From: Acidobacteriaceae bacterium
Lineage (GTDB): Bacteria > Acidobacteriota > Terriglobia > Terriglobales > Acidobacteriaceae
Direction of reading: 5' to 3'
Assembly (NCBI GenBank): GCA_035944135.1
Contig: DASZBM010000004.1
Span: 62,001 to 126,000 of the forward strand
Length of the DNA stretch: 64,000 bases
This document shows, one piece after another, positions 52,106 through 61,212 of the stretch. Each line of letters starts with the position of its first letter. Position 1 is the stretch's first letter. The notes beneath the pieces are model-generated. The model was given only the letters and a program-made list of their open reading frames with translations. It was not told where the DNA came from and searched no databases. Position numbers and translations under genes: made by a program.

Positions 52106-53362
52106 CTACCAGGCGTATGACGCCTCAACACGCGGCGGTCCCGGCTCGCCTCCAATAATCGGAGTGCTCAGCACCAGCTCAATGTTCCGTTTGTCGCCCG
52201 CAGCTTTCAACACAGGAGCCAATTGCGCCGGATCCGTCAGCAGTTCTCCTGCCGCAATCGTTCCGCCGCGCCCAATGCCCGCCGCCACCACCGCCAGCTT
52301 GCCGGTCGTGGTGTCCGTAAAGCGCGCCACAATCGCATAGTCCCGATAGTTGTTCGTTGCAATCTGCTGCGTGCGGTCCACCATCCACGTCGTCGGCGTC
52401 TTCGAGCTCGCGTCTACGATCCCGAAGTGCATCATTGACGCATCGTTCACAAAGTGGAAGCGCAGCGGCTTCAGCAGTCGCAGTGTCCACTGATTGTCAT
52501 ACGCCCCGATAAACACCGTCGGGCCACCACGCAGGTCCATCAGTGTCGTCGACCCCTCGCCACGCACGCTGTACTTCTTGTGGTTAGACTGCAGAAATCC
52601 CGCGATCTTTACGGTCGGGCTCAAATCGTCGATCACCACAGCGGTCAAATTGTCCTTCAACACCAGCTGCTTCGTCGGGTCCTGCGCATCCCGGAGCGCA
52701 ATCGCCGTGTACTGAGTCTGATCCGCAATGCAAAACAAAACCGGTTCACTCGAGTTCAGCACCGGATTCCAGAACGTCGTCACCGCCGACGGCCGCGACT
52801 CCCACCACCACGCAAACGCACCTGCCGCGACGAGAAAGACAACCAGCGCCGTCAGCAGCCGCACCGCGCGCTTATGTCGCGCGATCGCTGCCGAATGATC
52901 GATGTTCCGATCCCTCTCACTTGCCGGGCTTGCACCCTCAATCTCTCCAGCGCCACTCAACAGAGAAGACTGTGGCTCCTCCGCCAGCCTGGGTGGAGGG
53001 TCGAACTTCGGCACATACGACCCCGGCGGCAATGACAGTCGTAGCTCATGCTCATGCGCAGGGTCCTGGTAATACTGCGCAATCCTCTTCCGGATCTCCG
53101 CCGCGGTCACCCGGACAATCGGATCGTTCGCCGTGTCATAGTTCACGTGCTTGCCGAAGACCTCTACCCCTAGTGTCCGTTCCTTGAGGAGGTCCGTCCG
53201 GCCCAAGAGTGTCTGGTCCACGATGAACCGCAGGAAGGAAGGGAAGCGGCGGCTGTGGCTGAAATACGGATTTGCCAGCAGACGCTCCAGCTGCTCATTG
53301 GCAGCGAGCTTCTCCTGATCTGTGAAGGGACTCGCGTCCTTCTTATTGACGTCAATCACCAT
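52106..53362 (-). CDS. Membrane-bound winged-helix regulator of acidobacterial type
   Basis: A 418-residue protein. Residues 15-105 form a DNA-binding-like region: LERLLANPYFSHSRRFPSFLRFIVDQTL, LKERTLGVEVFGKHVNYDTANDPIVRVTAAEIRKRIAQYY, ending with LPPGSYVPKF. One transmembrane helix (LLTALVVFLVAAGAFAWWW) separates it from a periplasmic domain of about 210 residues. This layout resembles CadC/ToxR-type one-component regulators. Related proteins often sit beside Oar-type receptors in this phylum. The ATG at 53362 is chosen since it begins just before the domain. It is divergent from receptor 4 and close behind it on the other side is GH71, so it likely controls both (inference). Confidence 0.72.
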   Translation of the reverse strand: MVIDVNKKDASPFTDQEKLAANEQLERLLANPYFSHSRRFPSFLRFIVDQTLLGRTDLLKERTLGVEVFGKHVNYDTANDPIVRVTAAEIRKRIAQYYQDPAHEHELRLSLPPGSYVPKFDPPPRLAEEPQSSLLSGAGEIEGASPASERDRNIDHSAAIARHKRAVRLLTALVVFLVAAGAFAWWWESRPSAVTTFWNPVLNSSEPVLFCIADQTQYTAIALRDAQDPTKQLVLKDNLTAVVIDDLSPTVKIAGFLQSNHKKYSVRGEGSTTLMDLRGGPTVFIGAYDNQWTLRLLKPLRFHFVNDASMMHFGIVDASSKTPTTWMVDRTQQIATNNYRDYAIVARFTDTTTGKLAVVAAGIGRGGTIAAGELLTDPAQLAPVLKAAGDKRNIELVLSTPIIGGEPGPPRVEASYAW

Positions 53363-53589
53363 TTTTCTGCGTATGCCCCGAGAATTATAGCCCCGCGTTC
53401 GAACCAAGAAGCGCGACAGTTATCTGCTGAGGCACTCGGTGCAACTCATTCACAACAAAAGACTCTTTACTGTTAATGACGGTTAGCTTTGCTGCAAGGA
53501 CCTTTCTTCCTCTACCTGAATCGCCTTTACATAGCTTCCGTTCCAGAATCCCTCACATGCGACTTACGCCTGCAGGGACGGAGGCTATC

Positions 53590-56500
53590 TTGACGACACA
53601 GAGTTACACCCGAAGCGCGGCCCATCACACAATAAAAACGCGCCGCACTATTCTCGCTCTCCTCTCCATCTTCTTCGTCGCGTTCACCACCGGCGCCCTC
53701 GCGCAAGTTGGTACCGCCGCGCTCAGCGGCCTGGTTCAGGATCCCACCGGCGCGGCCGTCCCCGCCGCGACCGTCACCCTTCAGAACGCCCAGACCTCGC
53801 AGCAGCGCACCCTGCACTCCAACGGCGCCGGCGCGTTCACCTTCTCCTCCGTGCCCAACGGCGACTACAAGCTCACCGTCAGCCACGCCGGCTTCCAGTC
53901 CTACACCCGCACCGGCATCCATCTCGACCCGGGCGACAACATCTCCCTCACGGACGTCCAGCTCTCCATAGGTGCCGAGACCCAGAGCGTCACTGTCACC
54001 TCGACCGTCGCCGGCATTCCGCTCGACAATGGCCAGATCAGCTCCACCATCACCGCCAACGATCTCGAGAGGCTCTCCGTTGTCGGCCGCGATGCCACCG
54101 AGCTCCAGAAGATCCTCCCCGGCTTCGCCATCCGCAACCTCGGGCCCCAGAACACCGCACCGGACTTCTCGCAGGTCACCGTCGGCCAGCCCACGCCCTA
54201 TGCCTCCAACGGTGCGCCCGTCGCCGGCATCACCCTCAAGCTAGATGGCGCCAACCTCACCGACGCCGGAAACTTCGGTTCCAACCTCCAGAACATCAAC
54301 GACGGCTTCGTCAGCGAGGTGCAGGTCCAGACCTCTAACTTCGGCGCCGATCAGTCCAACGGCCCGGTCGTCATCCAGGGCGCGACCAAGTCCGGCACCT
54401 CCGCATATCACGGCTCGCTTTACACCTACGCCCGTACGTCCGTGCTCAACTCCAACGACTGGCTCGCGAAGTACAACGGCATCGCACGCCCCAATGACCG
54501 CTTCGTATACCCCGGCGGCACCATCAGCGGCCCCATACCGCACTCCAGAAAGCTCACCTTCCTAGCCGGTGCTGAGGTCGACGCGCAGCGTAATGTCTTC
54601 GCTTACGGCAGCGCCGGCAGCGCCATCATCCACGCGCTCGTTCCCACCGCCGCCATGCGCAAGGGCGACTTCAGCCAGGCTTCGCTCAACGCATTCCTTG
54701 GACCAATGGCCACGAACGGCAACTATGGAACGTTCAATGTCGCCCCGACGCGCGGCGATGATGATACCGACATCACAACCACTGGAAACATCGCGCCCTG
54801 GCTGAACCCTGGGGCGATGGCGATCGTCAACGGAACGCTCCCGCTGCCCACACGCCTGACCGGAACCGACGGCTACAACTACGATCAGCTCGACCTCGTT
54901 AACAACAACGTCAACCAATACGTCGGCCGCGTCGACTACGCCATCTCGCCGCGCAACCTCTTCTTCGCGCGCTATAGCTTCGAAAAGAGCCGCGACGGCC
55001 AGCCGCTCGTGCCGTATTACGAGCCGACCAGCGTTATGGGCGAAGTCAACACGCCCGGCTACGGCATCAACAACGACATCTGGGTCCACTCCGCCGCTGC
55101 CAACTACGTCACCGTCTTCACCCCAACGCTCACCAACGAGCTTTATCTCACGATCACCTCGTTTGTGCAGTCCTTCGACGCCCGCCAGATCGCAGCTCTC
55201 CAAAAGTCCGCCATCAACTACCCCTACAATGGCGCTTTCGACAACGGCGACACGCAGTACCCGCAGCTAGGCACGTACACCACCTACGGCGGTCTTCCTC
55301 TCGGCCTCTGGCCCGACTACTCCAACAATCCGCTCGAGCTCAAAAAACTTCAGCCCAACGTCGGCGATAACATCACCAAGGTCTGGGGCACGCACACCGT
55401 CAAGTTCGGCATCTTCAGCCAGAAGACCATCAACAACCAGACCGCCACCAACCCGTCCACGAACGGCATCATTCAGGACTACTACTACGGCGGCGCCGGA
55501 AGCTACTTTGCCGACTATAACGGCACTTACCCTGACGGCTCCCCCGCCTACGGCCTCCCGCACTTCAACTCCGGCAACGCGCTCGCCAACTTTTTCGAGG
55601 GCCAGATCCAGGACTGGCACCAGCAGAACTTCAATCCGTACACCAACCTCTACTTCTGGAACACCGACTTCTACGGTCAGGACACCTGGCGCATCACGCA
55701 CAACTTCGTCGCCACCTACGGTCTGCGCGTCAGCCACGAAGGTGCCTGGCAGGATGCGCACGGCATCGGAGCCTCCATCTGGAATCCGGCGCTCTACACC
55801 ACCGCGAAGAACCCCACGACCAATCCGCTGCCCGGCTTCACGTGGCACGGGCTCAACAAGTCGATTCCGAACTCAGGCGTCGGCAACACGCCGATCTTCT
55901 GGGAGCCCCGCTTCGGCTTCGCGCTTGACGTCTTCTCCAACGGCAAGACCGTCGTGCGCGGCGGTGTCGGAGCTTACCGCTTCCATGACTCCGTCGTCGA
56001 TGTTACCAGCATGTTCGCGCAAGCGGAGAACGTCCGCTACACCGACCTCCAGGGCTTCGGCGACAACACCCTCGAAGGCGTTAACACCCTCCACCTCAAT
56101 CCCGTCACCTACGGTAACGCCGGCGGCACCGAGACCTCCATCCCGCTCACCACCGTCTACGGCCTGGATCCAACTGACAACAAAGAGCCGGTCACCAACA
56201 ACTACTCGCTCTCCATCGCCCAGCAGATGCCGAAGAACTGGATCATGCAGGTCTCCTACGTCGGCAACAACTCGAACTCTCTGATGGACAACGGCACCAC
56301 GCAGACTGTCGTGCTCGACAACGTGAACGCCATCCCGGTCGGCTATCTCTTCACGCCAGCCGCCGCGACCGCCATCAACAATCAGTCCGGCTACCAGGCC
56401 TGCAACCCCAAGGGATGCACGCCCCAGCAGGCGGCCAGCCTCGACTCGCTCTTCAACTATCCAGGCGACAAGAGCTACCAGTCCGCGCGGCCGTATCCCA

Positions 56501-57357
56501 ACTACAGCCAGATTCTCGTTCCGCACCACAACACTTTCGCCAACTACAACGCCCTGCAGGTTGAAGCCATCAAGCAGATCGGCCGGTTGAACTTCAACGC
56601 CAACTACACCTTCTCGAAGGCACTCGGCATTCTCGGCTCGTCCGCCGACTTCAACTGGACCGCCGGCATCGATCCCTTCAACCTCTATGCCAACTACGGT
56701 CCGATGAACTTCGACCGCACGCAGATCCTCAACCTCAGCTACTCCTACCAGACAGGCAAGTTCACCGATCAGCACATGCTCGGCGGCTTCATTAACAACT
56801 GGCTCATCTCCGGCATCACTAACATCTCCAGCGGCCCCAACATGCAGACCGGCGTCAGCGCCTCGCCCGGCTACTATGTTCAAGGTGTCATCGGCAGCGG
56901 AGCCAGCCAGTACGGCGTCTCCAACACCACTATCCTCGGCACGCCCGACGTCAACCTCCAGCCCGTGCTCAAGTGCAATCCGAAGTCCGGCCTCAGCTCG
57001 CATCAGTACCTGAACGGCTCGTGCTTTGCGCTGCCCGCACTCGGTACCAATGGCCCAGCCATCGAGCCCTACGCGCACGGTCCCGCCTTCTTCAACTCTG
57101 ATCTCACCCTTGAAAAAGGCTTCTCCATCGGCGGCGAGCGTCATCTTCGCATCCGCTACGCTGCCTTCAACTTCCTCAATCACCCTCTCAACAGCTTTGG
57201 CACGGGCTATGCCTCGCAGACGACGCTCCAGCTGAGCGACACCTCCGCCAACGCCACACCGCAGACCGCAACCTACAACCCCGCCACCGGCTTCGGCTCC
57301 GCGCCCCAAAAGCTCGGTCGGCGACTCTCCGAGGTCTCGCTGAAGTTTGACTTCTAA
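53590..57357 (+). CDS. Oar-type TonB-dependent receptor 4 (alpha-glucan cluster)
   Basis: A protein of about 1,255 residues, outer membrane. TTG 53590 is proposed as the start because GGACGGAGG lies 5 nt upstream and a signal peptide follows (RRTILALLSIFFVAFTTGALAQ); an ATG at 53557 has no such site. The carboxypeptidase-regulatory-like domain runs TAALSGLVQDPTGAAVPAA to YKLTVSHAGFQSYTR. The plug follows (ITLKLDGANLTDAGN, VVIQGATKSGTSAYHGSLY) and the barrel ends LSEVSLKFDF with terminal Phe. It lies between the membrane-bound regulator and the GH31 gene, which suggests import of an oligosaccharide. Confidence 0.9.
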   Translation: MTTQSYTRSAAHHTIKTRRTILALLSIFFVAFTTGALAQVGTAALSGLVQDPTGAAVPAATVTLQNAQTSQQRTLHSNGAGAFTFSSVPNGDYKLTVSHAGFQSYTRTGIHLDPGDNISLTDVQLSIGAETQSVTVTSTVAGIPLDNGQISSTITANDLERLSVVGRDATELQKILPGFAIRNLGPQNTAPDFSQVTVGQPTPYASNGAPVAGITLKLDGANLTDAGNFGSNLQNINDGFVSEVQVQTSNFGADQSNGPVVIQGATKSGTSAYHGSLYTYARTSVLNSNDWLAKYNGIARPNDRFVYPGGTISGPIPHSRKLTFLAGAEVDAQRNVFAYGSAGSAIIHALVPTAAMRKGDFSQASLNAFLGPMATNGNYGTFNVAPTRGDDDTDITTTGNIAPWLNPGAMAIVNGTLPLPTRLTGTDGYNYDQLDLVNNNVNQYVGRVDYAISPRNLFFARYSFEKSRDGQPLVPYYEPTSVMGEVNTPGYGINNDIWVHSAAANYVTVFTPTLTNELYLTITSFVQSFDARQIAALQKSAINYPYNGAFDNGDTQYPQLGTYTTYGGLPLGLWPDYSNNPLELKKLQPNVGDNITKVWGTHTVKFGIFSQKTINNQTATNPSTNGIIQDYYYGGAGSYFADYNGTYPDGSPAYGLPHFNSGNALANFFEGQIQDWHQQNFNPYTNLYFWNTDFYGQDTWRITHNFVATYGLRVSHEGAWQDAHGIGASIWNPALYTTAKNPTTNPLPGFTWHGLNKSIPNSGVGNTPIFWEPRFGFALDVFSNGKTVVRGGVGAYRFHDSVVDVTSMFAQAENVRYTDLQGFGDNTLEGVNTLHLNPVTYGNAGGTETSIPLTTVYGLDPTDNKEPVTNNYSLSIAQQMPKNWIMQVSYVGNNSNSLMDNGTTQTVVLDNVNAIPVGYLFTPAAATAINNQSGYQACNPKGCTPQQAASLDSLFNYPGDKSYQSARPYPNYSQILVPHHNTFANYNALQVEAIKQIGRLNFNANYTFSKALGILGSSADFNWTAGIDPFNLYANYGPMNFDRTQILNLSYSYQTGKFTDQHMLGGFINNWLISGITNISSGPNMQTGVSASPGYYVQGVIGSGASQYGVSNTTILGTPDVNLQPVLKCNPKSGLSSHQYLNGSCFALPALGTNGPAIEPYAHGPAFFNSDLTLEKGFSIGGERHLRIRYAAFNFLNHPLNSFGTGYASQTTLQLSDTSANATPQTATYNPATGFGSAPQKLGRRLSEVSLKFDF

Positions 57358-57366
57358 TCGTGCACG

Positions 57367-57400
57367 GGCTCGCGCGATGAACCAAACCATCGCGCGAGCC
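57367..57400 (+). terminator. Hairpin between receptor 4 and GH31 genes
   Basis: A perfect 13-bp inverted repeat (GGCTCGCGCGATG and its complement, 8-nt loop) lies 9 bp past the receptor stop. It lacks a T-run, so it more likely trims or stabilises mRNA, or attenuates, than fully terminates. Confidence 0.5.
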
Positions 57401-57434
57401 TGGCATCCGTGTCTTCAGCCCTCTGGAAGGATGT

Positions 57435-59960
57435 ATGTTCGGTCACCGCTCTCTACTTACGGCCTTCCTCGCTGCTGCGCTTTGCGCTGCGAACGCACGC
57501 GCGCAGTCGCCCACCTGCGGCCTTGGGCCCATTCAACACATCGACAAACTCTCCAATGGCCTGCGGATCCAAACCGCCCACGGCCTTGAAGAACTCACCG
57601 CACTCCGCCCTGACGTCCTTCGCGTTCGCATCTCGCTCACATCAAAACTCCCCGAAGACGCGTCCTGGGCCGTCGTCCCCGAAGCCCACAAGTCAACCGC
57701 GCACGTCACCATCGAGACGACCGCGAACACCGTCATCATCCACACCACCGCCATCACCGCCGATCTCTCGCGCGCCGACCTCAGCCTCACCGTCCACGAC
57801 ACCACCGGCCGCACACTCCTCCACGACACGCGCCCCGTCTGCTTCGCCGGTCACGCCTTCCGCCTCTCCGAAACCATGCCCGATGACGAGCACTACTTCG
57901 CGCTCGGCGACAAGACCGGCCCCTTCGACCACCGCGGTCAGGCCTTCGACCTCTGGAACACCGACTCCTACCGTTTCCAGGAGTCTACCGACCCGCTCTA
58001 TAAATCCATCCCGTTCTTTCTCACCTTCCGCGCCGGCAATTCCGCTGGCGTCTTCCTCGACAACACATGGCGCTCGAGCTTCGACTTCGGCAAACTCTCG
58101 CCCAACGCCTACACCTTCGGCGCCGTCGACGGCCCCATAGACTTCTACATCTTCGCCGGCCCCACACCGCGCGATGTCGTGGAGCAGTACACCTGGCTCA
58201 CCGGCCGTCCGCCGCTTCCGCCCATATGGATGCTCGGCTACCAGCAGTCGCGCTACACCTACGCCCCCGAGCAGCGCCTCATGGACGTGGCCTCTCGCCT
58301 CCGCGCCGACCACATTCCCGCCGACGCCGTCTATCTCGACATCGGCTTCCAGGAAAAGAATCGCCCCTTCACCATCGACCCCATCGCCTTCCCCGACTTT
58401 CCTGGCATGGTCGCGCGCTTGAAGCAGATGAACCTCAAGCTCGTCGTCATCACCGACCTCCACATCGCCAACCTCCCCAACCACAACTACGCTCCCTACG
58501 ACACCGGCATCGCCGGCAACGAATTTGTGCACAACGCCGACGGCTCCGTCTTCACTGGCATCGTCTGGCCCGGCCCCGCAGTCTTCCCCGACTTCACACA
58601 CGCTGCCACGCGCGAGTGGTGGGGCACGCTCTACACAGACTTCGTTCACGATGGCGTCGCCGGCTTCTGGAACGACATGAACGAGCCTTCCGTATTCAAC
58701 ACGCAGAACAAAACGATGCCGCTCGACGTCGTTCACCGCATCGACAGTGACGACTTCACTCCGCGCACTGCCACGCATGCCGAGATTCACAACGTCTACG
58801 GCATGGAAAACTCCCGCGCCACCTACGACGGCCTGCGCAGGCTCCTACCCGACGAGCGGCCCTTCGTGCTCACGCGCGCCACCTACGCCGGCGGCCAACG
58901 CTACGCCACCACCTGGACCGGCGACGATTCCAGCACATGGAACCACCTGCGCATGACTGCGCCCATGCTCAAGAATCTCGGTCTCAGCGGCTTCAGTTTT
59001 GCCGGCGCCGACGTCGGCGGCTTCGCCGGCTCTGCCACCCCTGAACTCCTCACCCGCTGGCTTGAAGTCGCCGCCTTCCACCCAATCGACCGCGATCACA
59101 GCGAATCCGGAACCGCCGATCAGGAACCCTGGGCGCTGCTAACCCCCAACGGCCCCGATCAACTCGACATCCGCCGCCGCTTCATCGAAGAACGCTACCG
59201 CCTCATGCCCTACCTCTATACCGCGGCCGAAGAGACCGCGCGCGATGGCATGCCGATGATGCGGCCAGTCTTCCTCGACTATCCGCGCGCGGCCACCGAC
59301 GGCCACCCCATCGACATCGATCCATCCACCATCGGCGAATTCCTCCTCGGCCACGATCTCCTCATCGCGCCCTCACCCTACCCCGAGCAGCCCGACGCCT
59401 ACACCGTCGAACTCCCCACTCCCATCTGGTACGACTACTGGACCGGCAAGCGCCTCCCTGAACCCGCGCACGGCAAGCCCACCGTCGACGGCGTTCCACC
59501 CTCGGGCGCCGACCTCGTGCCACTGACGACCACGGTTCATCCCGATCTCGCCACACTTCCCGTGTTCGTCCGCGGCGGCGCCATCCTTCCCATCGCTCCG
59601 CTCACTCAGAGCACCGCCGAAACCCCGCAAGGCCCGCTCACACTCCGTATTTACGCGGGCGCCGACTGCCGTGGCTCGCTCTATCTCGACGACGGCCACA
59701 CCTTCGCCTACACGCGCGGCGACTTCCTCCGCATGGGCTTCACCTGCGAGGTCAAGCCTGACGCATTCACCCTGAACATCACCGAACAAGGGCCCTACAA
59801 ACCTTGGTGGACCGAAATTCGCCTCGAGATCTACGGATGGACTCCTCACACCACTTCCACCATCGTGAACGGTTCATCTCTCCCGCTCGAACATGCCGGC
59901 GAAGCGACGACACTCTCCCTCCCCTACACCGACCACAACCTTTCCGTAACGATCCACTAA
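57435..59960 (+). CDS. GH31 alpha-glucosidase-family enzyme, secreted
   Basis: An 841-residue protein with a signal peptide (residues 1-24, ending ANARAQ) and GGAAGGATGT before the ATG. An N-terminal beta-sandwich (galactose mutarotase-like) is followed by the barrel: PPLPPIWMLGYQQSRYTY, PADAVYLDIGFQE, nucleophile Asp414 in GFWNDMNEPSVF, acid/base Asp497/498 region in WTGDDSSTWNHLR, and FAGADVGGFAGSATPELLTRWLEVAAFHP. C-terminal beta-domains complete it. GH31 enzymes release alpha-linked glucose or xylose from chain ends. It is downstream of receptor 4 and near GH71, so it may finish digestion of alpha-1,3-gluco-oligosaccharides (inference). Confidence 0.93.
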   Translation: MFGHRSLLTAFLAAALCAANARAQSPTCGLGPIQHIDKLSNGLRIQTAHGLEELTALRPDVLRVRISLTSKLPEDASWAVVPEAHKSTAHVTIETTANTVIIHTTAITADLSRADLSLTVHDTTGRTLLHDTRPVCFAGHAFRLSETMPDDEHYFALGDKTGPFDHRGQAFDLWNTDSYRFQESTDPLYKSIPFFLTFRAGNSAGVFLDNTWRSSFDFGKLSPNAYTFGAVDGPIDFYIFAGPTPRDVVEQYTWLTGRPPLPPIWMLGYQQSRYTYAPEQRLMDVASRLRADHIPADAVYLDIGFQEKNRPFTIDPIAFPDFPGMVARLKQMNLKLVVITDLHIANLPNHNYAPYDTGIAGNEFVHNADGSVFTGIVWPGPAVFPDFTHAATREWWGTLYTDFVHDGVAGFWNDMNEPSVFNTQNKTMPLDVVHRIDSDDFTPRTATHAEIHNVYGMENSRATYDGLRRLLPDERPFVLTRATYAGGQRYATTWTGDDSSTWNHLRMTAPMLKNLGLSGFSFAGADVGGFAGSATPELLTRWLEVAAFHPIDRDHSESGTADQEPWALLTPNGPDQLDIRRRFIEERYRLMPYLYTAAEETARDGMPMMRPVFLDYPRAATDGHPIDIDPSTIGEFLLGHDLLIAPSPYPEQPDAYTVELPTPIWYDYWTGKRLPEPAHGKPTVDGVPPSGADLVPLTTTVHPDLATLPVFVRGGAILPIAPLTQSTAETPQGPLTLRIYAGADCRGSLYLDDGHTFAYTRGDFLRMGFTCEVKPDAFTLNITEQGPYKPWWTEIRLEIYGWTPHTTSTIVNGSSLPLEHAGEATTLSLPYTDHNLSVTIH

Positions 59961-60247
59961 CCCGGCATTACGTCGGTGACACAGTCACGCGCCTTCCTGA
60001 CGATCTTCCGGGTGCACTGAGCGAGGCTTCGTGTTCCTCCTTTTTTGTGCGCGCAGACTTTCCATTTAGCGCTTGACAGCGCGGACCTGCGGGCAGAGAC
60101 TTGCGCACACGCAGAGTTTTGAATCAACGCGGTCATTTGAGGACCGTGCTTTCGCGTGCCGGCGGGATGCCTTCCGCTGCTCAGCCACAGGGCCCGTCGC
60201 CGCATACTCTCTTTCTTCAGACCAATGTTCCGCCAATGGAGGCTTCT

Positions 60248-61150
60248 ATGAATCCCCGTTTAATCCGTCTGGCCCTTGCGGGCTCCGCGTTTCTTGTCGC
60301 TCTTTCTTTTAGTCCGCGCAATGTCTCTGCGCAGGACAATACCGCCACCTACGGACCGGCGAAGTTTCTCGTGATCAACCGTGAGTTCACAAAGCCGGGC
60401 CGTGACGGCACTCCCCACCAGGCGACCGAGGCCGGCTATATACGGGCTGCCGCAGCCGGCAAAGCGCCGTTTCACTATGTTGCATTTACGTCGATGTCAG
60501 GACCGAACCGCGCACTCTTCTTGAGCTCGTACGATTCGATGCAGGCCGTAGAAGCAGAGCATAAGAGCATGAGCCAGGCGCTGCAGACTTCGCTGGACAA
60601 GGCGATGATCAGTGATGGCGAGGGGCTCTCACAAACCGACGAGAGCGTGTGGATGGTGGATGCCGACCTGAGCCAGAACACGAACGGACCACGGGTTGGA
60701 TCGCGCTATATGATCTTCCGCGAGTTTGTGATTAAGCCCGGGCATACTGGTGAGTGGGAAGAGGCTGTGAAGCTGGTGTTGGACGGGTACAAGAAGGCCG
60801 ATACCGGAGCGCACTGGAGCACGTATCGGATGGTGTTCGGGAACTCGACGGGACCAACGTATCTTGTGCTGACATCGATGAAGTCTATGACGGAACTGGA
60901 CCAGATGTTCGCCGCCGATCCCAAGTTCATGGAGGCCATGGGAGAGGATGGTATGAAGAAGCTCGAGAAACTCGAAGCGAGTTGCATCGAGAACGAGAAG
61001 ACCAACTTCTTCATCATCGATCCGAAGATGAGCATTCCTACGGACCAGATGATCAAGGCCGAGCCGGACTTCTGGAAGGTAAAGCCGATGGGAACGTCGA
61101 CTGCGGCTAAGAAGCCTGTCACCGCACCGAAGACGACAAGCGGACAATAA
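60248..61150 (+). CDS. Exported protein of unknown function with duplicated ferredoxin-like halves
   Basis: A 300-residue protein. The ATG at 60248 has GGAGG 5 nt upstream and a signal peptide (RLALAGSAFLVALSFSPRNVSAQ). Two similar halves can be seen: FLVINREFTKPGRDGTPHQATEAGYIRA...HYVAFTSMSGPNRALFLSSYDSMQAVEA, and YMIFREFVIKPGHTGEWEEAVKLVLDGY...TYLVLTSMKSMTELDQMF. Each has the strand-helix-strand rhythm of NIPSNAP/Dabb-like ferredoxin folds. The tail is Lys/Thr/Pro-rich. No catalytic residues are evident. The 287-bp gap upstream contains no gene that I can support. Confidence 0.7.
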   Translation: MNPRLIRLALAGSAFLVALSFSPRNVSAQDNTATYGPAKFLVINREFTKPGRDGTPHQATEAGYIRAAAAGKAPFHYVAFTSMSGPNRALFLSSYDSMQAVEAEHKSMSQALQTSLDKAMISDGEGLSQTDESVWMVDADLSQNTNGPRVGSRYMIFREFVIKPGHTGEWEEAVKLVLDGYKKADTGAHWSTYRMVFGNSTGPTYLVLTSMKSMTELDQMFAADPKFMEAMGEDGMKKLEKLEASCIENEKTNFFIIDPKMSIPTDQMIKAEPDFWKVKPMGTSTAAKKPVTAPKTTSGQ

Positions 61151-61179
61151 TCGCGGTCATCGTTACGCCGAAGTGAAGC

Positions 61180-61209
61180 GGGCGCTGCTTAGGCGGCGCC
61201 CACTTTTTT
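61180..61209 (+). terminator. Intrinsic terminator between convergent genes
   Basis: The stem GGGCGCTGC/GCGGCGCCC with a TTAG loop is followed by six T. It lies 29 bp after the 61150 stop and beside the convergent aldo/keto reductase end. Confidence 0.85.
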
Positions 61210-61212
61210 CGC

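Noticed and set aside
55873-57390. Minus-strand frame of 505 codons opposite receptor 4
   Set aside because: Antisense shadow; the plus strand encodes a continuous receptor barrel here and the antisense protein shows no recognisable motif.
57693-58790. Minus-strand frame of 365 codons opposite GH31
   Set aside because: It lies over the GH31 catalytic region and is Val/Gly/Glu-rich, as expected for an antisense frame in GC-rich DNA.
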